This document shows positions 1 to 7,775 of a stretch of DNA of 64,000 bases, in pieces. Made by a program: the position numbers and the translations under genes. Numbering within the stretch: position 1 is the first letter of the stretch; each line of letters opens with the position of its first letter. Under the pieces are notes generated by a model. It was not told the DNA's origin, ran no database searches, and saw nothing but the letters and a program-made list of their open reading frames with translations. Source of the stretch: Clostridium cavendishii DSM 21758 (GTDB lineage: Bacteria > Bacillota > Clostridia > Clostridiales > Clostridiaceae); assembly GCF_900141845.1 (NCBI RefSeq), contig NZ_FQZB01000020.1:1-64000 (forward strand), in the 5' to 3' direction.

Positions 1-716
1 CCTGCCGCTACTGCAACTATTATATAAAGTATAGCCATAGTTAAACTTATAGCTACTGATGTATCTCTTAAGAAATTTAACCCTTGAGGAAATTTTATTT
101 CTTCAGTAGATTTAGAATTTTTTCCAAAAATTTTACCTATTGCTGCTGATACTATATATCCAAATGTTCCAAAGTGACCAAATGCTACATCATCAACTCC
201 AGTGATTTTTTTCATAGTTGGATGCGCTAATGCTGGCATACCCGCCATTATAATACCCATAAGTATTGCCCCTATTATAACAAGTGGAGTTCCTTTTAAA
301 CCTCCAGCTATTAATATAGCTGCTACCATACAAGACATATATAATGCATGATGTCCTGTTAAGAATATATATTTTAATTTTGTATATCTAGCTATTAATA
401 TATTTACTACCATTGCTAAAGCCATTATAAGAGCTGTTTGAGTTCCATAATTTTTTAAGGCAAGTGCTACTATAGCTTCATTATTAGGAACTATTCCCTG
501 AATTCCGAATCCTTTTTGGAACATCTTACTGAAATATTCTAATGCCCCTACAACTATTGTAGCTCCTCCTCCAAGTACTAAAAATCCCATTATAGTTTTT
601 ATTGTACCCGAGATAGTATCTGATGCCGACTTTTTTTGTAAAACTAACCCTATAAGTGCTACTAATCCAACTAATATAGCCGGTGAGCTTAAAATATCTA
701 ATATAAATTTTAACAT
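1..716 (-). CDS. PTS ascorbate-type transporter subunit IIC (partial, C-terminus outside window)
   Basis: Membrane permease component of an ascorbate/SgaT-Ula family phosphotransferase system. The reading frame starts at the ATG at 714-716 behind a GGGGATGG-type ribosome binding site and stays open to the window edge, giving about 238 codons. The N-terminus reads MLKFILDILSSPAILVGLV, followed by several hydrophobic segments and the family-like stretch GHHALYMSC near residue 110. It lies downstream of IIB and IIA, the usual arrangement when the three PTS parts are separate proteins. The true substrate is not certain: Ula-type IIC proteins in clostridia may carry sugars other than ascorbate. 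The C-terminal part is missing only because the window ends. Confidence 0.85.
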   Translation of the reverse strand, partial: MLKFILDILSSPAILVGLVALIGLVLQKKSASDTISGTIKTIMGFLVLGGGATIVVGALEYFSKMFQKGFGIQGIVPNNEAIVALALKNYGTQTALIMALAMVVNILIARYTKLKYIFLTGHHALYMSCMVAAILIAGGLKGTPLVIIGAILMGIIMAGMPALAHPTMKKITGVDDVAFGHFGTFGYIVSAAIGKIFGKNSKSTEEIKFPQGLNFLRDTSVAISLTMAILYIIVAVAA

Positions 717-855
717 GATGCCATCCCCTTCATTTGTTTATTCAATCTGTATATAATCCCCAATAAATAATCTATATCTGTGAGTTTTAACTCACTCTAT
801 AGTTTTAAATACTTTGAAGGTATAAAATCAATTGGGACCTATATAATTTTTAATC

Positions 856-1137
856 TTATAATTTACCTATTTTCTTTAATCCTTCTTCAAGCTTATTTTT
901 AAGTTCATTAATATCTATCATGTTATTTAAAGATACAACTTCTCCACCTAACCCCTCTAATTGACTTGCTATATCCCTTGTTCCTACATATAAATCTGAT
1001 GGTATTCCTTTAGCTGAAGCTAAATCAGCATGATTTACTTCCGCCTCAACATTAAGTTCATTTAGAACCTTCTTAACATTCATTTCAATCATAAAGCTAC
1101 TTCCTAATCCATTTCCACAACAAACTAAAATTTTCAT
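856..1137 (-). CDS. PTS ascorbate-type subunit IIB
   Basis: Cytoplasmic phosphocarrier of 93 residues that passes phosphate from IIA to the sugar bound by IIC. The N-terminal loop CCGNGLGSS at residues 6-14 is the phosphocysteine loop of the SgaB/UlaB family, and the length is normal for a free-standing IIB. An AGGAGG site precedes the ATG. It sits 36 bases after IIA and about 140 bases before IIC; the spacer (717-855) holds only a weak 7-bp hairpin at 780-795, perhaps a processing site. Assignment to the family is firm, the substrate is not. Confidence 0.88.
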   Translation of the reverse strand: MKILVCCGNGLGSSFMIEMNVKKVLNELNVEAEVNHADLASAKGIPSDLYVGTRDIASQLEGLGGEVVSLNNMIDINELKNKLEEGLKKIGKL

Positions 1138-1173
1138 AATAAATTCCTCCTAAATATTTAAATTAATTTATTT

Positions 1174-1614
1174 TTATTTATTTAATATTTTTAAAATATC
1201 GTTAGTATTTTTAGCATTAAATAAAGATTTTAAATCATCTTCATTAATAAGTATTTCCATAAGTTCTTTAAGTGCTTCTAAATGTGCATTACTATCTTTA
1301 GCCGCTAAAGTGAATATTAGTGTTACAGGATCATTTAACTCACTTCCAAATTCAATTGGTGTATCTAAAGTTATAAGACTCATTCCCTTTTCAATAACAC
1401 CATCTTCCGGTCTTGCATGTGATAAAACTATACCAGGTGCTATAACCATATACGGCCCAAATTCATCAAAGCATCTAAAAATTGCATCCTTATAACATTC
1501 TTTAACTAAATTCTTATCTTCTAATAACTTAACGCCCTTACATATAGCATCCTTCCAATCTTTACATTTTACACTTGTCCTTATAAAGTCTTTAGTTAAT
1601 AATTTATTTAGCAT
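1174..1614 (-). CDS. PTS subunit IIA, fructose/mannitol-ascorbate type
   Basis: Phosphocarrier of 146 residues that accepts phosphate from HPr. The active-site histidine is H66 in the motif APGIVLSHARPEDG, typical of the EIIA-Fru/Mtl fold used by UlaC-type proteins. It is the first gene of the IIA-IIB-IIC unit; a promoter with an operator-like repeat lies directly upstream (1658-1694). Its domain is related to the C-terminal IIA domain of the neighbouring PRD regulator, which has the same PGIxLxH motif. No oddities in length or start. Confidence 0.87.
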   Translation of the reverse strand: MLNKLLTKDFIRTSVKCKDWKDAICKGVKLLEDKNLVKECYKDAIFRCFDEFGPYMVIAPGIVLSHARPEDGVIEKGMSLITLDTPIEFGSELNDPVTLIFTLAAKDSNAHLEALKELMEILINEDDLKSLFNAKNTNDILKILNK

Positions 1615-1657
1615 AATCTTTTCCTCTCTTCTGTCTTTAGTTCCTGTCTGTGATTAC

Positions 1658-1694
1658 ATTATATTAAATATACAAACCCTATTGAATAGGTTTT
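1658..1694 (-). promoter_or_regulatory. PTS operon promoter with activator-type inverted repeat
   Basis: On the minus strand a TATAAT -10 box (1658-1663) is preceded at 17 bp by a poor -35 hexamer, TTCAAT. An inverted repeat at 1674-1694, arms AAACCCTATT and AATAGGTTTT around a single central G, lies exactly over that -35. A weak -35 covered by a symmetric site is the layout expected for an activator; the PRD regulator upstream is the obvious candidate. The hexamers and repeat are seen; the binding protein is inferred. Confidence 0.55.
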
Positions 1695-1733
1695 CATTAC
1701 TGTTTTTTTCTTTTTAATTCGGAAAAAATGAAC

Positions 1734-1769
1734 TCAAAAAAACTTATTAAGAAATTACTCTTAATAAGT
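1734..1769 (-). terminator. Rho-independent terminator after the PRD regulator
   Basis: Minus-strand stem with arms at 1760-1769 and 1741-1751 (ACTTATTAAG paired with CTTAATAAGT), followed by a run of seven T. It separates the regulator gene from the PTS operon, so the latter needs its own promoter. Confidence 0.8.
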
Positions 1770-1775
1770 CTCATT

Positions 1776-3911
1776 TTACTTTGAATACTTATATATTGTA
1801 TCTAATATTTCCTTTTTATCATTTCCAGTCATAAGCTTTTTTAAATCCTTAGTATTATTTAATAGTTCCATAAGCTCTGATAATGCCTTAAGATGTTTTT
1901 CCCTATGATTTGTACAAAAAGTTATTATAAGTCTTACAGGGTCATTTGTTACGTGCCCTGATTTAACTGGATACTTCAAATTTAATATAGACATACCTAT
2001 ACCATTTACCGAAGACTCTCCTTTTCCATGAGCTAATGCGATACCTGGAGCTATAACTATATATGGTCCAATATCATCTAAATTATATAAAATTTCTTCT
2101 GTGTATGAATAATTACATAACCCTCTATTAATCAAGGGTTCACATCCTTTAATTAATGCTTCTTTGAAACTATTTACATTTTCCATAGTTATTATAGAAT
2201 CTAGTTTAACTATATCTTTAAGTGATATTTTTTCATTGTTATTATTTTCAAAGGCTTCCCTTTTCAGTTCAAAAAGCAATTCATATTGTAACTGTTCTCT
2301 ATCTTTTATATCACAATATTTTTCTACTACACTTAAAATTCTTTTTATTAACGTAGCATCCTCATAATCTTTGCTTTTCTTCTTTTGTCTAAATACTCCT
2401 TGCAATTTATCTATATCTTCTTTAAGGAGCATTGGGTTTACTTTTATATACTCATTACTTTCTATATCAGGTATATTTACAGATGATATTATTACATCAT
2501 ATTCTAAATCTTTTAAATTTTTAATAGCTCTACTAGATAAGGTTGCTACTACCTTCACAAAAAACATTTCTTTTATTTGAGCCTCAAGCATCTTTGCTGT
2601 ACCTATTCCTGTACCACAAATTATAACAACCTTAGTTTTATCCTTTTTCTTAAGATTATGATTTCTAATTGCAGCTGCATAATGTATAACTATATATGAT
2701 ATTTCATGTTCATCTACCTTTACGTTAATAAACTCTTCAAGCCACTTACTTGCCACCCTCACACATTGAAAAAGTTCCTTATAATTTAACTTTATTTCTT
2801 CAAAAAATGGATTATTTAAAGGCTTACCAAACTTAAGTCTATATATTATAGGTCTTAAATGTAGAACTAAATCATTTATAAGTCTTTCCCTTTCTTCTCC
2901 AAAACTTATACCATAGTTTTCTTCAACATACCCTGTCATTTTTTCAACTATATCCTTAATTGATGAAACTATCTTTCTATTGTTTCCGTCTGAATATATT
3001 CCCTCATCCTTTAAAACCCTTGCACCTAAAAGATGAACTACTATATATGATTTTTCTTCATCTGGAACATTTATATTAAACTTTTTCTTTATTCTCTCTA
3101 TTATATATTCCGCTGCTTTATACTCATTAGATTCTAATACAAAATCTTCATTTATGCTAGGTATATAAAGCTCCTTACCTAGTTGTATGCGCTTAATCAT
3201 TATTGCTAAATGTGTAAATATCCCACCATAAGATTCATCTGTAAACTCTTTTTTTAAGATAATTTCTGCCCCTCTTATAACCTCATCTAAAAATTCTACT
3301 ATTTCTTCACTAAATAATAATGAAAATTGTAAATTAGCTATCTTTGAAGTTCCCTTCTTTGTTGCAACATACTTTAATACCTCTTCACTAGAAAAGCTTT
3401 GAGACATAACCTCTTTAAGTGCATCTCTTTTGTCTATTTCATCCCCAATAACTAGCATACCCCTTCTATTTCCTCTATTTATACTTAAGTTATTAGCCTT
3501 TAGCCATTCCTCTACAATGTCAATTTCCTTAAGTACAGTATTTTTAGATACAGATAACATACTCTCGAAAAAATCTAAATTTACAGGTTCACTACTTTCT
3601 AACAATTTTGCTACAATAAATTTAAACCTTTCATCCTTACTATAAGAATATTTAAATGGTGTATAATTGCCTCTAAACTCATCTATAAATTCATATAGTT
3701 TATCATCTTCAGATAGCTTAATTCCTTTATTATGTTTCTTCTCTATATAATCAAACTTATTTCTTACTAAAAACTTATCTATCTTATCTATTTTATATCT
3801 TATTGCTCTTTCTGTGAGATTATATTTTTCAGCTATATCACTAATCTTGATAAAATCATTTTTATCCTTTAGATAAAACAGTATATCCAAACAATCCTTC
3901 TTTAGTTCCAT
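1776..3911 (-). CDS. PRD-domain transcriptional activator with PTS IIB- and IIA-like domains (BglG/MtlR type)
   Basis: Phosphorylation-controlled regulator of the adjoining PTS genes. A TTG at 3947 would extend it by 12 codons into the thioesterase gene, but the ATG at 3911 has an AAAAGGTG site at good spacing, giving 711 residues. Order: N-terminal winged HTH (about 5-60), Mga-type HTH (about 90-170), two PRDs with the conserved histidines at about 234, 293, 351 and 410, a IIB-like domain with CGTGIGT (Cys about 432), and a IIA-like domain with PGIALAH (His about 628). All expected phosphorylation sites are present, so it should be regulated both by HPr/EI and by the cognate IIA/IIB. An antitermination role is unlikely because DNA-binding HTHs replace the RNA-binding CAT domain. 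Confidence 0.88.
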   Translation of the reverse strand: MELKKDCLDILFYLKDKNDFIKISDIAEKYNLTERAIRYKIDKIDKFLVRNKFDYIEKKHNKGIKLSEDDKLYEFIDEFRGNYTPFKYSYSKDERFKFIVAKLLESSEPVNLDFFESMLSVSKNTVLKEIDIVEEWLKANNLSINRGNRRGMLVIGDEIDKRDALKEVMSQSFSSEEVLKYVATKKGTSKIANLQFSLLFSEEIVEFLDEVIRGAEIILKKEFTDESYGGIFTHLAIMIKRIQLGKELYIPSINEDFVLESNEYKAAEYIIERIKKKFNINVPDEEKSYIVVHLLGARVLKDEGIYSDGNNRKIVSSIKDIVEKMTGYVEENYGISFGEERERLINDLVLHLRPIIYRLKFGKPLNNPFFEEIKLNYKELFQCVRVASKWLEEFINVKVDEHEISYIVIHYAAAIRNHNLKKKDKTKVVIICGTGIGTAKMLEAQIKEMFFVKVVATLSSRAIKNLKDLEYDVIISSVNIPDIESNEYIKVNPMLLKEDIDKLQGVFRQKKKSKDYEDATLIKRILSVVEKYCDIKDREQLQYELLFELKREAFENNNNEKISLKDIVKLDSIITMENVNSFKEALIKGCEPLINRGLCNYSYTEEILYNLDDIGPYIVIAPGIALAHGKGESSVNGIGMSILNLKYPVKSGHVTNDPVRLIITFCTNHREKHLKALSELMELLNNTKDLKKLMTGNDKKEILDTIYKYSK

Positions 3912-3934
3912 TAAAACACACCTTTTCTCTAAAC

Positions 3935-4681
3935 TTACTTCTCCCAATAAGTTTCTAGTATTGTTATCTCTCTACCATTTTCATCTTCTATCTTATGAGC
4001 ACAAATCACATTTTTGTCCCCTGATTCTAATATCTTTGTCTTTGATTTTACTGTATATCCATAAGTAATTTCCTTTTCAAACACAATCTTGACTCTATTT
4101 AATCTAAAATCTTTAACTATATCTAGAGGTACAGTTTCTATTGCCCATTCTAAATACTTTACATTATTAACATGTCTATTAGAATCTATATCGCTATATC
4201 TAACCTTAAAATCTGATTCTATAAATTCTTCCTCAAACTTAGTTATCTTGTCCATTTCTATAAGCTTTTCTAAATCTTCATTAAGTCCATATGCCTCATA
4301 TTGATCCTTTGGAATTCTAATAGGTCTTCTCTTTGTTAAATCAATTAGAAAGAATAATGCAGTAGCTTCTACTAATACTTTTCCACTCTCATCTTCTATT
4401 GTATAGTTTCTATAGGCATAAAATTTTTTAAACCCAGCCGCCTCTGTACTTACAGTGACTCTATCCTCATACTTAGGATACTCATTAACCTTTATATCAT
4501 ATGCATAGAAAACCCATGCCATATTATCTCTAATGAGCTCTGATAATCCTACCCCTAAACTGTTCGACTGCCTTGTTCCTATATCACAAAATATATTCAT
4601 TATAGTTGAGATAGTTGCTTTAAGCCTATAGTCAACATCATTGTAATTTATATCATAAACTCTTGTGTATCTTTTTGCCAT
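3935..4681 (-). CDS. Acyl-ACP thioesterase
   Basis: Hydrolyses acyl-acyl carrier protein to free fatty acid, a route for trimming or exporting acyl chains. The 248-residue protein has the double hot-dog fold of the FatA/FatB family; the motif DIDSNRHVNNVKYLEW at about 164-179 contains the catalytic Asn168 and His170. Length is right for the bacterial family. It ends 23 bases before the PRD regulator start, so the two could be co-transcribed, but no functional link is evident. The divergent gap to the deacetylase gene (4682-4802) contains a TATAAT at 4760-4765 on the plus strand with no good -35. Confidence 0.87.
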   Translation of the reverse strand: MAKRYTRVYDINYNDVDYRLKATISTIMNIFCDIGTRQSNSLGVGLSELIRDNMAWVFYAYDIKVNEYPKYEDRVTVSTEAAGFKKFYAYRNYTIEDESGKVLVEATALFFLIDLTKRRPIRIPKDQYEAYGLNEDLEKLIEMDKITKFEEEFIESDFKVRYSDIDSNRHVNNVKYLEWAIETVPLDIVKDFRLNRVKIVFEKEITYGYTVKSKTKILESGDKNVICAHKIEDENGREITILETYWEK

Positions 4682-4802
4682 AATAAACCCCCTAGTAAAT
4701 AAATCTAAATATATTTTATCATATTTAAGAAGTATTATTCTAATATATTTATATAGTGATATAATTATGTTGAGGAAAAATTTGTATTTTAGGAGATTTT
4801 AA

Positions 4803-5711
4803 ATGAAGAAATTTATAGTTTTTATTCTATTACTTCTAACTTTAGCTCTTGCCTTTTTTTATTATAAATTTTATATAACTAATAAAGACTCTATTAATAA
4901 AAAAGGTTCTTCTAACATAGTGAAAGATGACGTCAATAAATCCTCTAAAGAAAAACCCAATGATATTCAATCTGAGCCCAAAGATACTATAGAAGAGATT
5001 TATGATATTAAAGGTGTTTCTATTAACATTAAAGGAAAATCATGGGATAACATGCTTGAATCTCGTAAGAAGCAAGTTGCTCTAGCTAAAAAATATCCTG
5101 ATTCTGTATTTACAAATGGTATAACTACTAAAAAGCAAATAGCTTTAACATATGACGATGGTCCTGACCCAGGTAGAACAGATAGATTACTAAATATTTT
5201 AAAAAACAAAAATGTAAAAGCCACATTCTTCTTATTAGGCGAAAAAGTCAAAGCTAATCCCAAAATAGTTAAAAGGATATTTGATGAAGGTCATCTTCCT
5301 ATGAACCATACTTATTCACATAAAGAACTTACAAAACTAAGCTTAGATAAAGTAAAAAAAGAAGTTTTAGATACTGAAAACTTAATAGAAAATTTGACAG
5401 GAAAAAAGCCCAATATAATAAGACCACCTTATGGAGATATAAACGCTAAACTTATAGATGATTATTTTGATAAGGAAAATTATAAAATTGCGCTTTGGTC
5501 AATAGATACATTAGATTGGTCTCAGAAAGAAGCTACTAACATAGTTAAAAATGTTGAAGATAACGTAAGAAATGGTGATGTAATACTTATGCATACTTCT
5601 GCCACAGATGAAACCTTAAAGGCTACAGAGACTATAATAGACGATTTAAGAGCTAAAGGATATGAATTTGTAACAATAGACAAAATACTAAATGTTCCCG
5701 CCTATAGATAA
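4803..5711 (+). CDS. Membrane-anchored polysaccharide deacetylase (NodB family)
   Basis: Metal-dependent carbohydrate esterase family 4 enzyme, probably removing N-acetyl groups from peptidoglycan or another envelope glycan. An N-terminal hydrophobic segment (about 3-21) anchors it, followed by a Ser/Lys/Asp-rich linker and the NodB domain from about residue 110. Motifs are intact: TYDDGPDP with D118/D119, HTYSH (H169, H173) for the metal, RPPYG at 207-211, and a terminal ILMH with H264. An AGGAG site lies 8 bases before the ATG. The single-gene unit ends at a strong hairpin shared with the convergent DUF1858 gene. Modified peptidoglycan would give lysozyme tolerance, but the actual substrate cannot be read from sequence. 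Confidence 0.87.
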   Translation: MKKFIVFILLLLTLALAFFYYKFYITNKDSINKKGSSNIVKDDVNKSSKEKPNDIQSEPKDTIEEIYDIKGVSINIKGKSWDNMLESRKKQVALAKKYPDSVFTNGITTKKQIALTYDDGPDPGRTDRLLNILKNKNVKATFFLLGEKVKANPKIVKRIFDEGHLPMNHTYSHKELTKLSLDKVKKEVLDTENLIENLTGKKPNIIRPPYGDINAKLIDDYFDKENYKIALWSIDTLDWSQKEATNIVKNVEDNVRNGDVILMHTSATDETLKATETIIDDLRAKGYEFVTIDKILNVPAYR

Positions 5712-5714
5712 ACA

Positions 5715-5743
5715 AATGGGTTAGTAAATAATACTAACCCATT
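5715..5743. terminator. Bidirectional terminator
   Basis: Perfect 12-bp stem (5715-5726 with 5732-5743; arms AATGGGTTAGTA and TACTAACCCATT, loop AATAA) between two convergent genes. The minus-strand tail is TTTGTTTA, the plus-strand side is AT-rich. Confidence 0.8.
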
Positions 5744-5748
5744 AAAAA

Positions 5749-5931
5749 TTATTTATTTAATGCTTCTAATAATGCTTCTAAGTTTAATCCATGAACTATG
5801 GACGCTTCTTCTATAGTTTCTGATTGAGCAGATGGACAACCTACACAACCCATTCCAAAACTCATTAGAACTTCTGCTTTATCTGGATTTTCTCTAACTA
5901 CCTCACCTATTGTCATATCCTTAGTAATCAT
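5749..5931 (-). CDS. DUF1858 domain protein (small redox-disulfide family)
   Basis: A 60-residue protein made up almost entirely of a DUF1858 domain, related to the disulfide domain found beside hybrid-cluster proteins. The signature GMGCVGCPSAQSET at about 27-40 carries the paired cysteines. The ATG at 5929-5931 has an AGAGGT site at good spacing; a TTG one codon earlier is less likely. Monocistronic. Upstream, at 5970-5988, is a sequence sharing an 11-mer with the operator of the nitroreductase/HxlR locus, which suggests redox control. The molecular function of stand-alone DUF1858 proteins is not established. Confidence 0.85.
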   Translation of the reverse strand: MITKDMTIGEVVRENPDKAEVLMSFGMGCVGCPSAQSETIEEASIVHGLNLEALLEALNK

Positions 5932-5969
5932 CAAAATCTACCTCTTTTCAATTTAAATTCGTAATCTCT

Positions 5970-5988
5970 TACTTACATAAGTATAGTA
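5970..5988. promoter_or_regulatory. Candidate redox-regulator site upstream of DUF1858 gene
   Basis: Reads TACTTACATAAGTATAGTA and contains the symmetric TACTTA-CA-TAAGTA. Its first 11 bases, TACTTACATAA, are identical to the minus-strand reading of the palindrome at 16490-16508 between the nitroreductase and HxlR genes. It lies about 40-57 bases upstream of the DUF1858 start. Shared binding by the HxlR protein is an inference. Confidence 0.35.
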
Positions 5989-6064
5989 TATTACATTTAA
6001 TTATTCAATAATTATAATCTGTTTTAAACGTAGATAATCTCTAACATTTTACTATTATTTTCTA

Positions 6065-6093
6065 TGGTAACCCTGTAAAAGTTATGCTATAAT
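6065..6093 (+). promoter_or_regulatory. Extended -10 promoter for toxin mRNA
   Basis: TGCTATAAT at 6085-6093 is a perfect extended -10. At 17 bp the -35 position reads TGGTAA (6065-6070), weak but tolerable with an extended -10. Transcription would begin near 6100, giving a 5' leader of roughly 135 bases. In this leader TGAAACTC at about 6110 and GAGTTTCA at about 6170 enclose smaller hairpins, so the leader is structured. Confidence 0.6.
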
Positions 6094-6201
6094 CTTGGGG
6101 TACAATTAATGAAACTCCCTCTCACATTCGTTCGAATGAGTAAGTTCAACTTATTAAATCAGAGATTTAGAGTTTCACTTATAGTTGAATACGGGCTACT
6201 G

Positions 6202-6235
6202 GTATCACTGACCTCTTGTTGAAGGGAGGTGATAC
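6202..6235 (+). promoter_or_regulatory. SD-sequestering hairpin in toxin leader
   Basis: The toxin SD GGGAGG (6224-6229) is embedded in a stem: GTATCA at 6202-6207 pairs with TGATAC at 6230-6235, and CCTC at 6212-6215 with GAGG at 6226-6229. The 5' arm is part of CTGGTATCAC (6199-6208), which is also a perfect complement of GTGATACCAG at 6391-6400 downstream of the gene. Two alternative pairings of one element imply a translational switch. Confidence 0.6.
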
Positions 6236-6237
6236 AT

Positions 6238-6339
6238 ATGAGTAATGACGTTTTAATGTTACTATTTCAAGGCGGTTTATTCTTAATAGCACTATTAACG
6301 TTAATAGTACTGCTTATAGAAAAAATCTCAAAAAAATAG
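6238..6339 (+). CDS. Small holin-like toxin, probable type I toxin-antitoxin system
   Basis: A 33-residue hydrophobic peptide: polar start MSNDVLMLLFQGG, one membrane segment (about 7-27) and a basic end KISKK. Size, the MxLLFQ/GxFLIALLT pattern and the charged tail match the Hol-Tox (putative holin-like toxin) family of Firmicute type I toxins such as TxpA-like peptides, which depolarise the membrane when an antisense RNA is absent. GGGAGGTGATAC precedes the ATG but is trapped in a hairpin. The stop codon lies inside the terminator stem. A minus-strand promoter-like sequence at 6385-6413 could drive the antisense RNA over the 3' half. The gene stands alone between a redox protein and a two-component system. 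Coding status is well supported by family likeness; toxicity is inferred. Confidence 0.75.
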   Translation: MSNDVLMLLFQGGLFLIALLTLIVLLIEKISKK

Positions 6340-6376
6340 TAGCCCCGTAATCGCAAGTGGATGCTACTAATTTTTT
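6337..6376 (+). terminator. Toxin gene terminator
   Basis: Stem TAGTAGC (6337-6343) with GCTACTA (6363-6369), followed by TTTTTT at 6371-6376. The toxin stop codon is part of the 5' arm. Confidence 0.75.
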
Positions 6377-6384
6377 AATATTAA

Positions 6385-6413
6385 ATTATAGTGATACCAG
6401 TTGCCTAGCAACT
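6385..6413 (-). promoter_or_regulatory. Candidate antisense RNA promoter
   Basis: On the minus strand TATAAT occurs at 6385-6390. Upstream hexamers are TTGCTA at 15 bp or TAGTTG at 18 bp, neither ideal. A transcript from here would begin near 6378 and run antisense through the toxin terminator and coding region, the arrangement of txpA/RatA-like systems. No clear minus-strand terminator was found. Confidence 0.35.
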
Positions 6414-6427
6414 AGAATTGTATACTA

Positions 6428-6471
6428 TAGAGTTTAAGACATATTAGCCGTATGTTTTAAACTCTATTTTT
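6428..6471 (+). terminator. Second strong terminator downstream of toxin locus
   Basis: A 16-bp stem (6428-6443 with 6451-6466, one G-U pair, loop TTAGCCG) followed by TTTTTATC. It would stop plus-strand read-through of the first terminator; a transcript ending here would include GTGATACCAG (6391-6400), the partner of the toxin leader. From the end of the stem to 6541 I see nothing else. Confidence 0.75.
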
Positions 6472-6541
6472 ATCTTCTACATTTTATATTTACATTATAC
6501 CAAACTTTTATGAAAAATAAACCTATTATTTTTTATAAGAT

Positions 6542-7771
6542 TTACTTTATGAAAGTTACTATAAACTCAGTTCCCTTATTTATCTCACTTCTAGCTTCTA
6601 TCATTCCACCATTTGCTTCTATTATAGATTTACTTAAAGACAAACCAATCCCCACAGACTCTTTATTCTTATTGTTTTTACTTTTATAAAATCTATTAAA
6701 TATTTTAGGCAATTCTTCTGCATCTATTCCCACACCATTGTCTCTTATACTAACCTTTGAATACATTGCATTGTCAATTAGGCTTATCTCTATCTTTCCA
6801 TTTTCATTAGTATGTTCTAATCCGTTTTTTATTATGTTTATAAACGCTTCACTAAGCCATTCTTTATCATGATTTATATAACTACTACAAAGGTTTAAAT
6901 CAAACACTATACTCTTCTCTCTAGCCTTTGAATATAGCGTATCTAAGGAATCTTCAATAGTTTCTTTTAGATTCTCATTTCTTATGTTAAAGGCTATAGT
7001 TCCTGTATCTAACTTTGCTAACTTTAATAAATTTTTTATTAACCATTCCATTCTATTTATTTGAGTTTTAGAATTTTGTAAGAAAAAACTTTTTTCCTCA
7101 TTTGATAAATTTTCATCAATTAATATTTCATTATACATTTTTAAAGCTGCCAAAGGAGTTTTTAGTTGATGTGATATATCTGATAAGGTATTTTTTAAAA
7201 AAGTTTTTTCTTTAGATAAATTTAATATACTTTGCTGAAGTCTCTTTCTTATATCGTCAAAAGCAAATACTAGCTTTCCGTAATCACCTTCTAAATATTT
7301 ATACTTCTTACTAATTAAACTATCTTCTAAAGATTCCTGCATACTCACAGCTAATAAATTCATTTTCTTATAAATATAATTTAACATTATAGACATTAGT
7401 AATATTAGACAAAAGGAAAAGCTTATTAGAAAAATTATATTATTGTTAATCAAATTCTTATATACAGTATTTATAGGCTCTAAGAACTCTTTATCTAAGC
7501 TTGCATTATATCCATATTTATCTATGATCTCATATCCTAACTCCTTATGATTTAAATCATTTTCTTTGAGTAAAATAGCCACTTCTTCTGCGTATTTCTT
7601 GTCCTTTTCCCCTATAATTCCCACTAAATTGGCTTGAATATCCAAATAACTTTTTTCTAATGTTCTAACATTATTATCTGTTAATTTAATATTTATTGCA
7701 ATTCCCAGAAACATTATTAAAAACCCAATCAATAAACCTATCCAAAATCCTCTGTTATTAAAGCATCTCAT
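6542..7771 (-). CDS. Sensor histidine kinase
   Basis: Membrane sensor of 409 residues partnered with the response regulator that ends 4 bases upstream. Two membrane helices (about 11-29 and 112-132) enclose an 80-residue external domain; a HAMP-like linker leads to the dimerisation helix with phospho-His H201 in SDISHQLKTP, then the ATPase domain with N-box NIIKNGLEHT, G1 DNGVGI and G2 VGIGLSLSK. The ATG at 7769-7771 has an AAGGGGTAGG site. Together with the adjoining FtsX-type ABC transporter it looks like an envelope or antimicrobial stress module; the signal is unknown. Confidence 0.88.
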   Translation of the reverse strand: MRCFNNRGFWIGLLIGFLIMFLGIAINIKLTDNNVRTLEKSYLDIQANLVGIIGEKDKKYAEEVAILLKENDLNHKELGYEIIDKYGYNASLDKEFLEPINTVYKNLINNNIIFLISFSFCLILLMSIMLNYIYKKMNLLAVSMQESLEDSLISKKYKYLEGDYGKLVFAFDDIRKRLQQSILNLSKEKTFLKNTLSDISHQLKTPLAALKMYNEILIDENLSNEEKSFFLQNSKTQINRMEWLIKNLLKLAKLDTGTIAFNIRNENLKETIEDSLDTLYSKAREKSIVFDLNLCSSYINHDKEWLSEAFINIIKNGLEHTNENGKIEISLIDNAMYSKVSIRDNGVGIDAEELPKIFNRFYKSKNNKNKESVGIGLSLSKSIIEANGGMIEARSEINKGTEFIVTFIK

Positions 7772-7775
7772 AATC

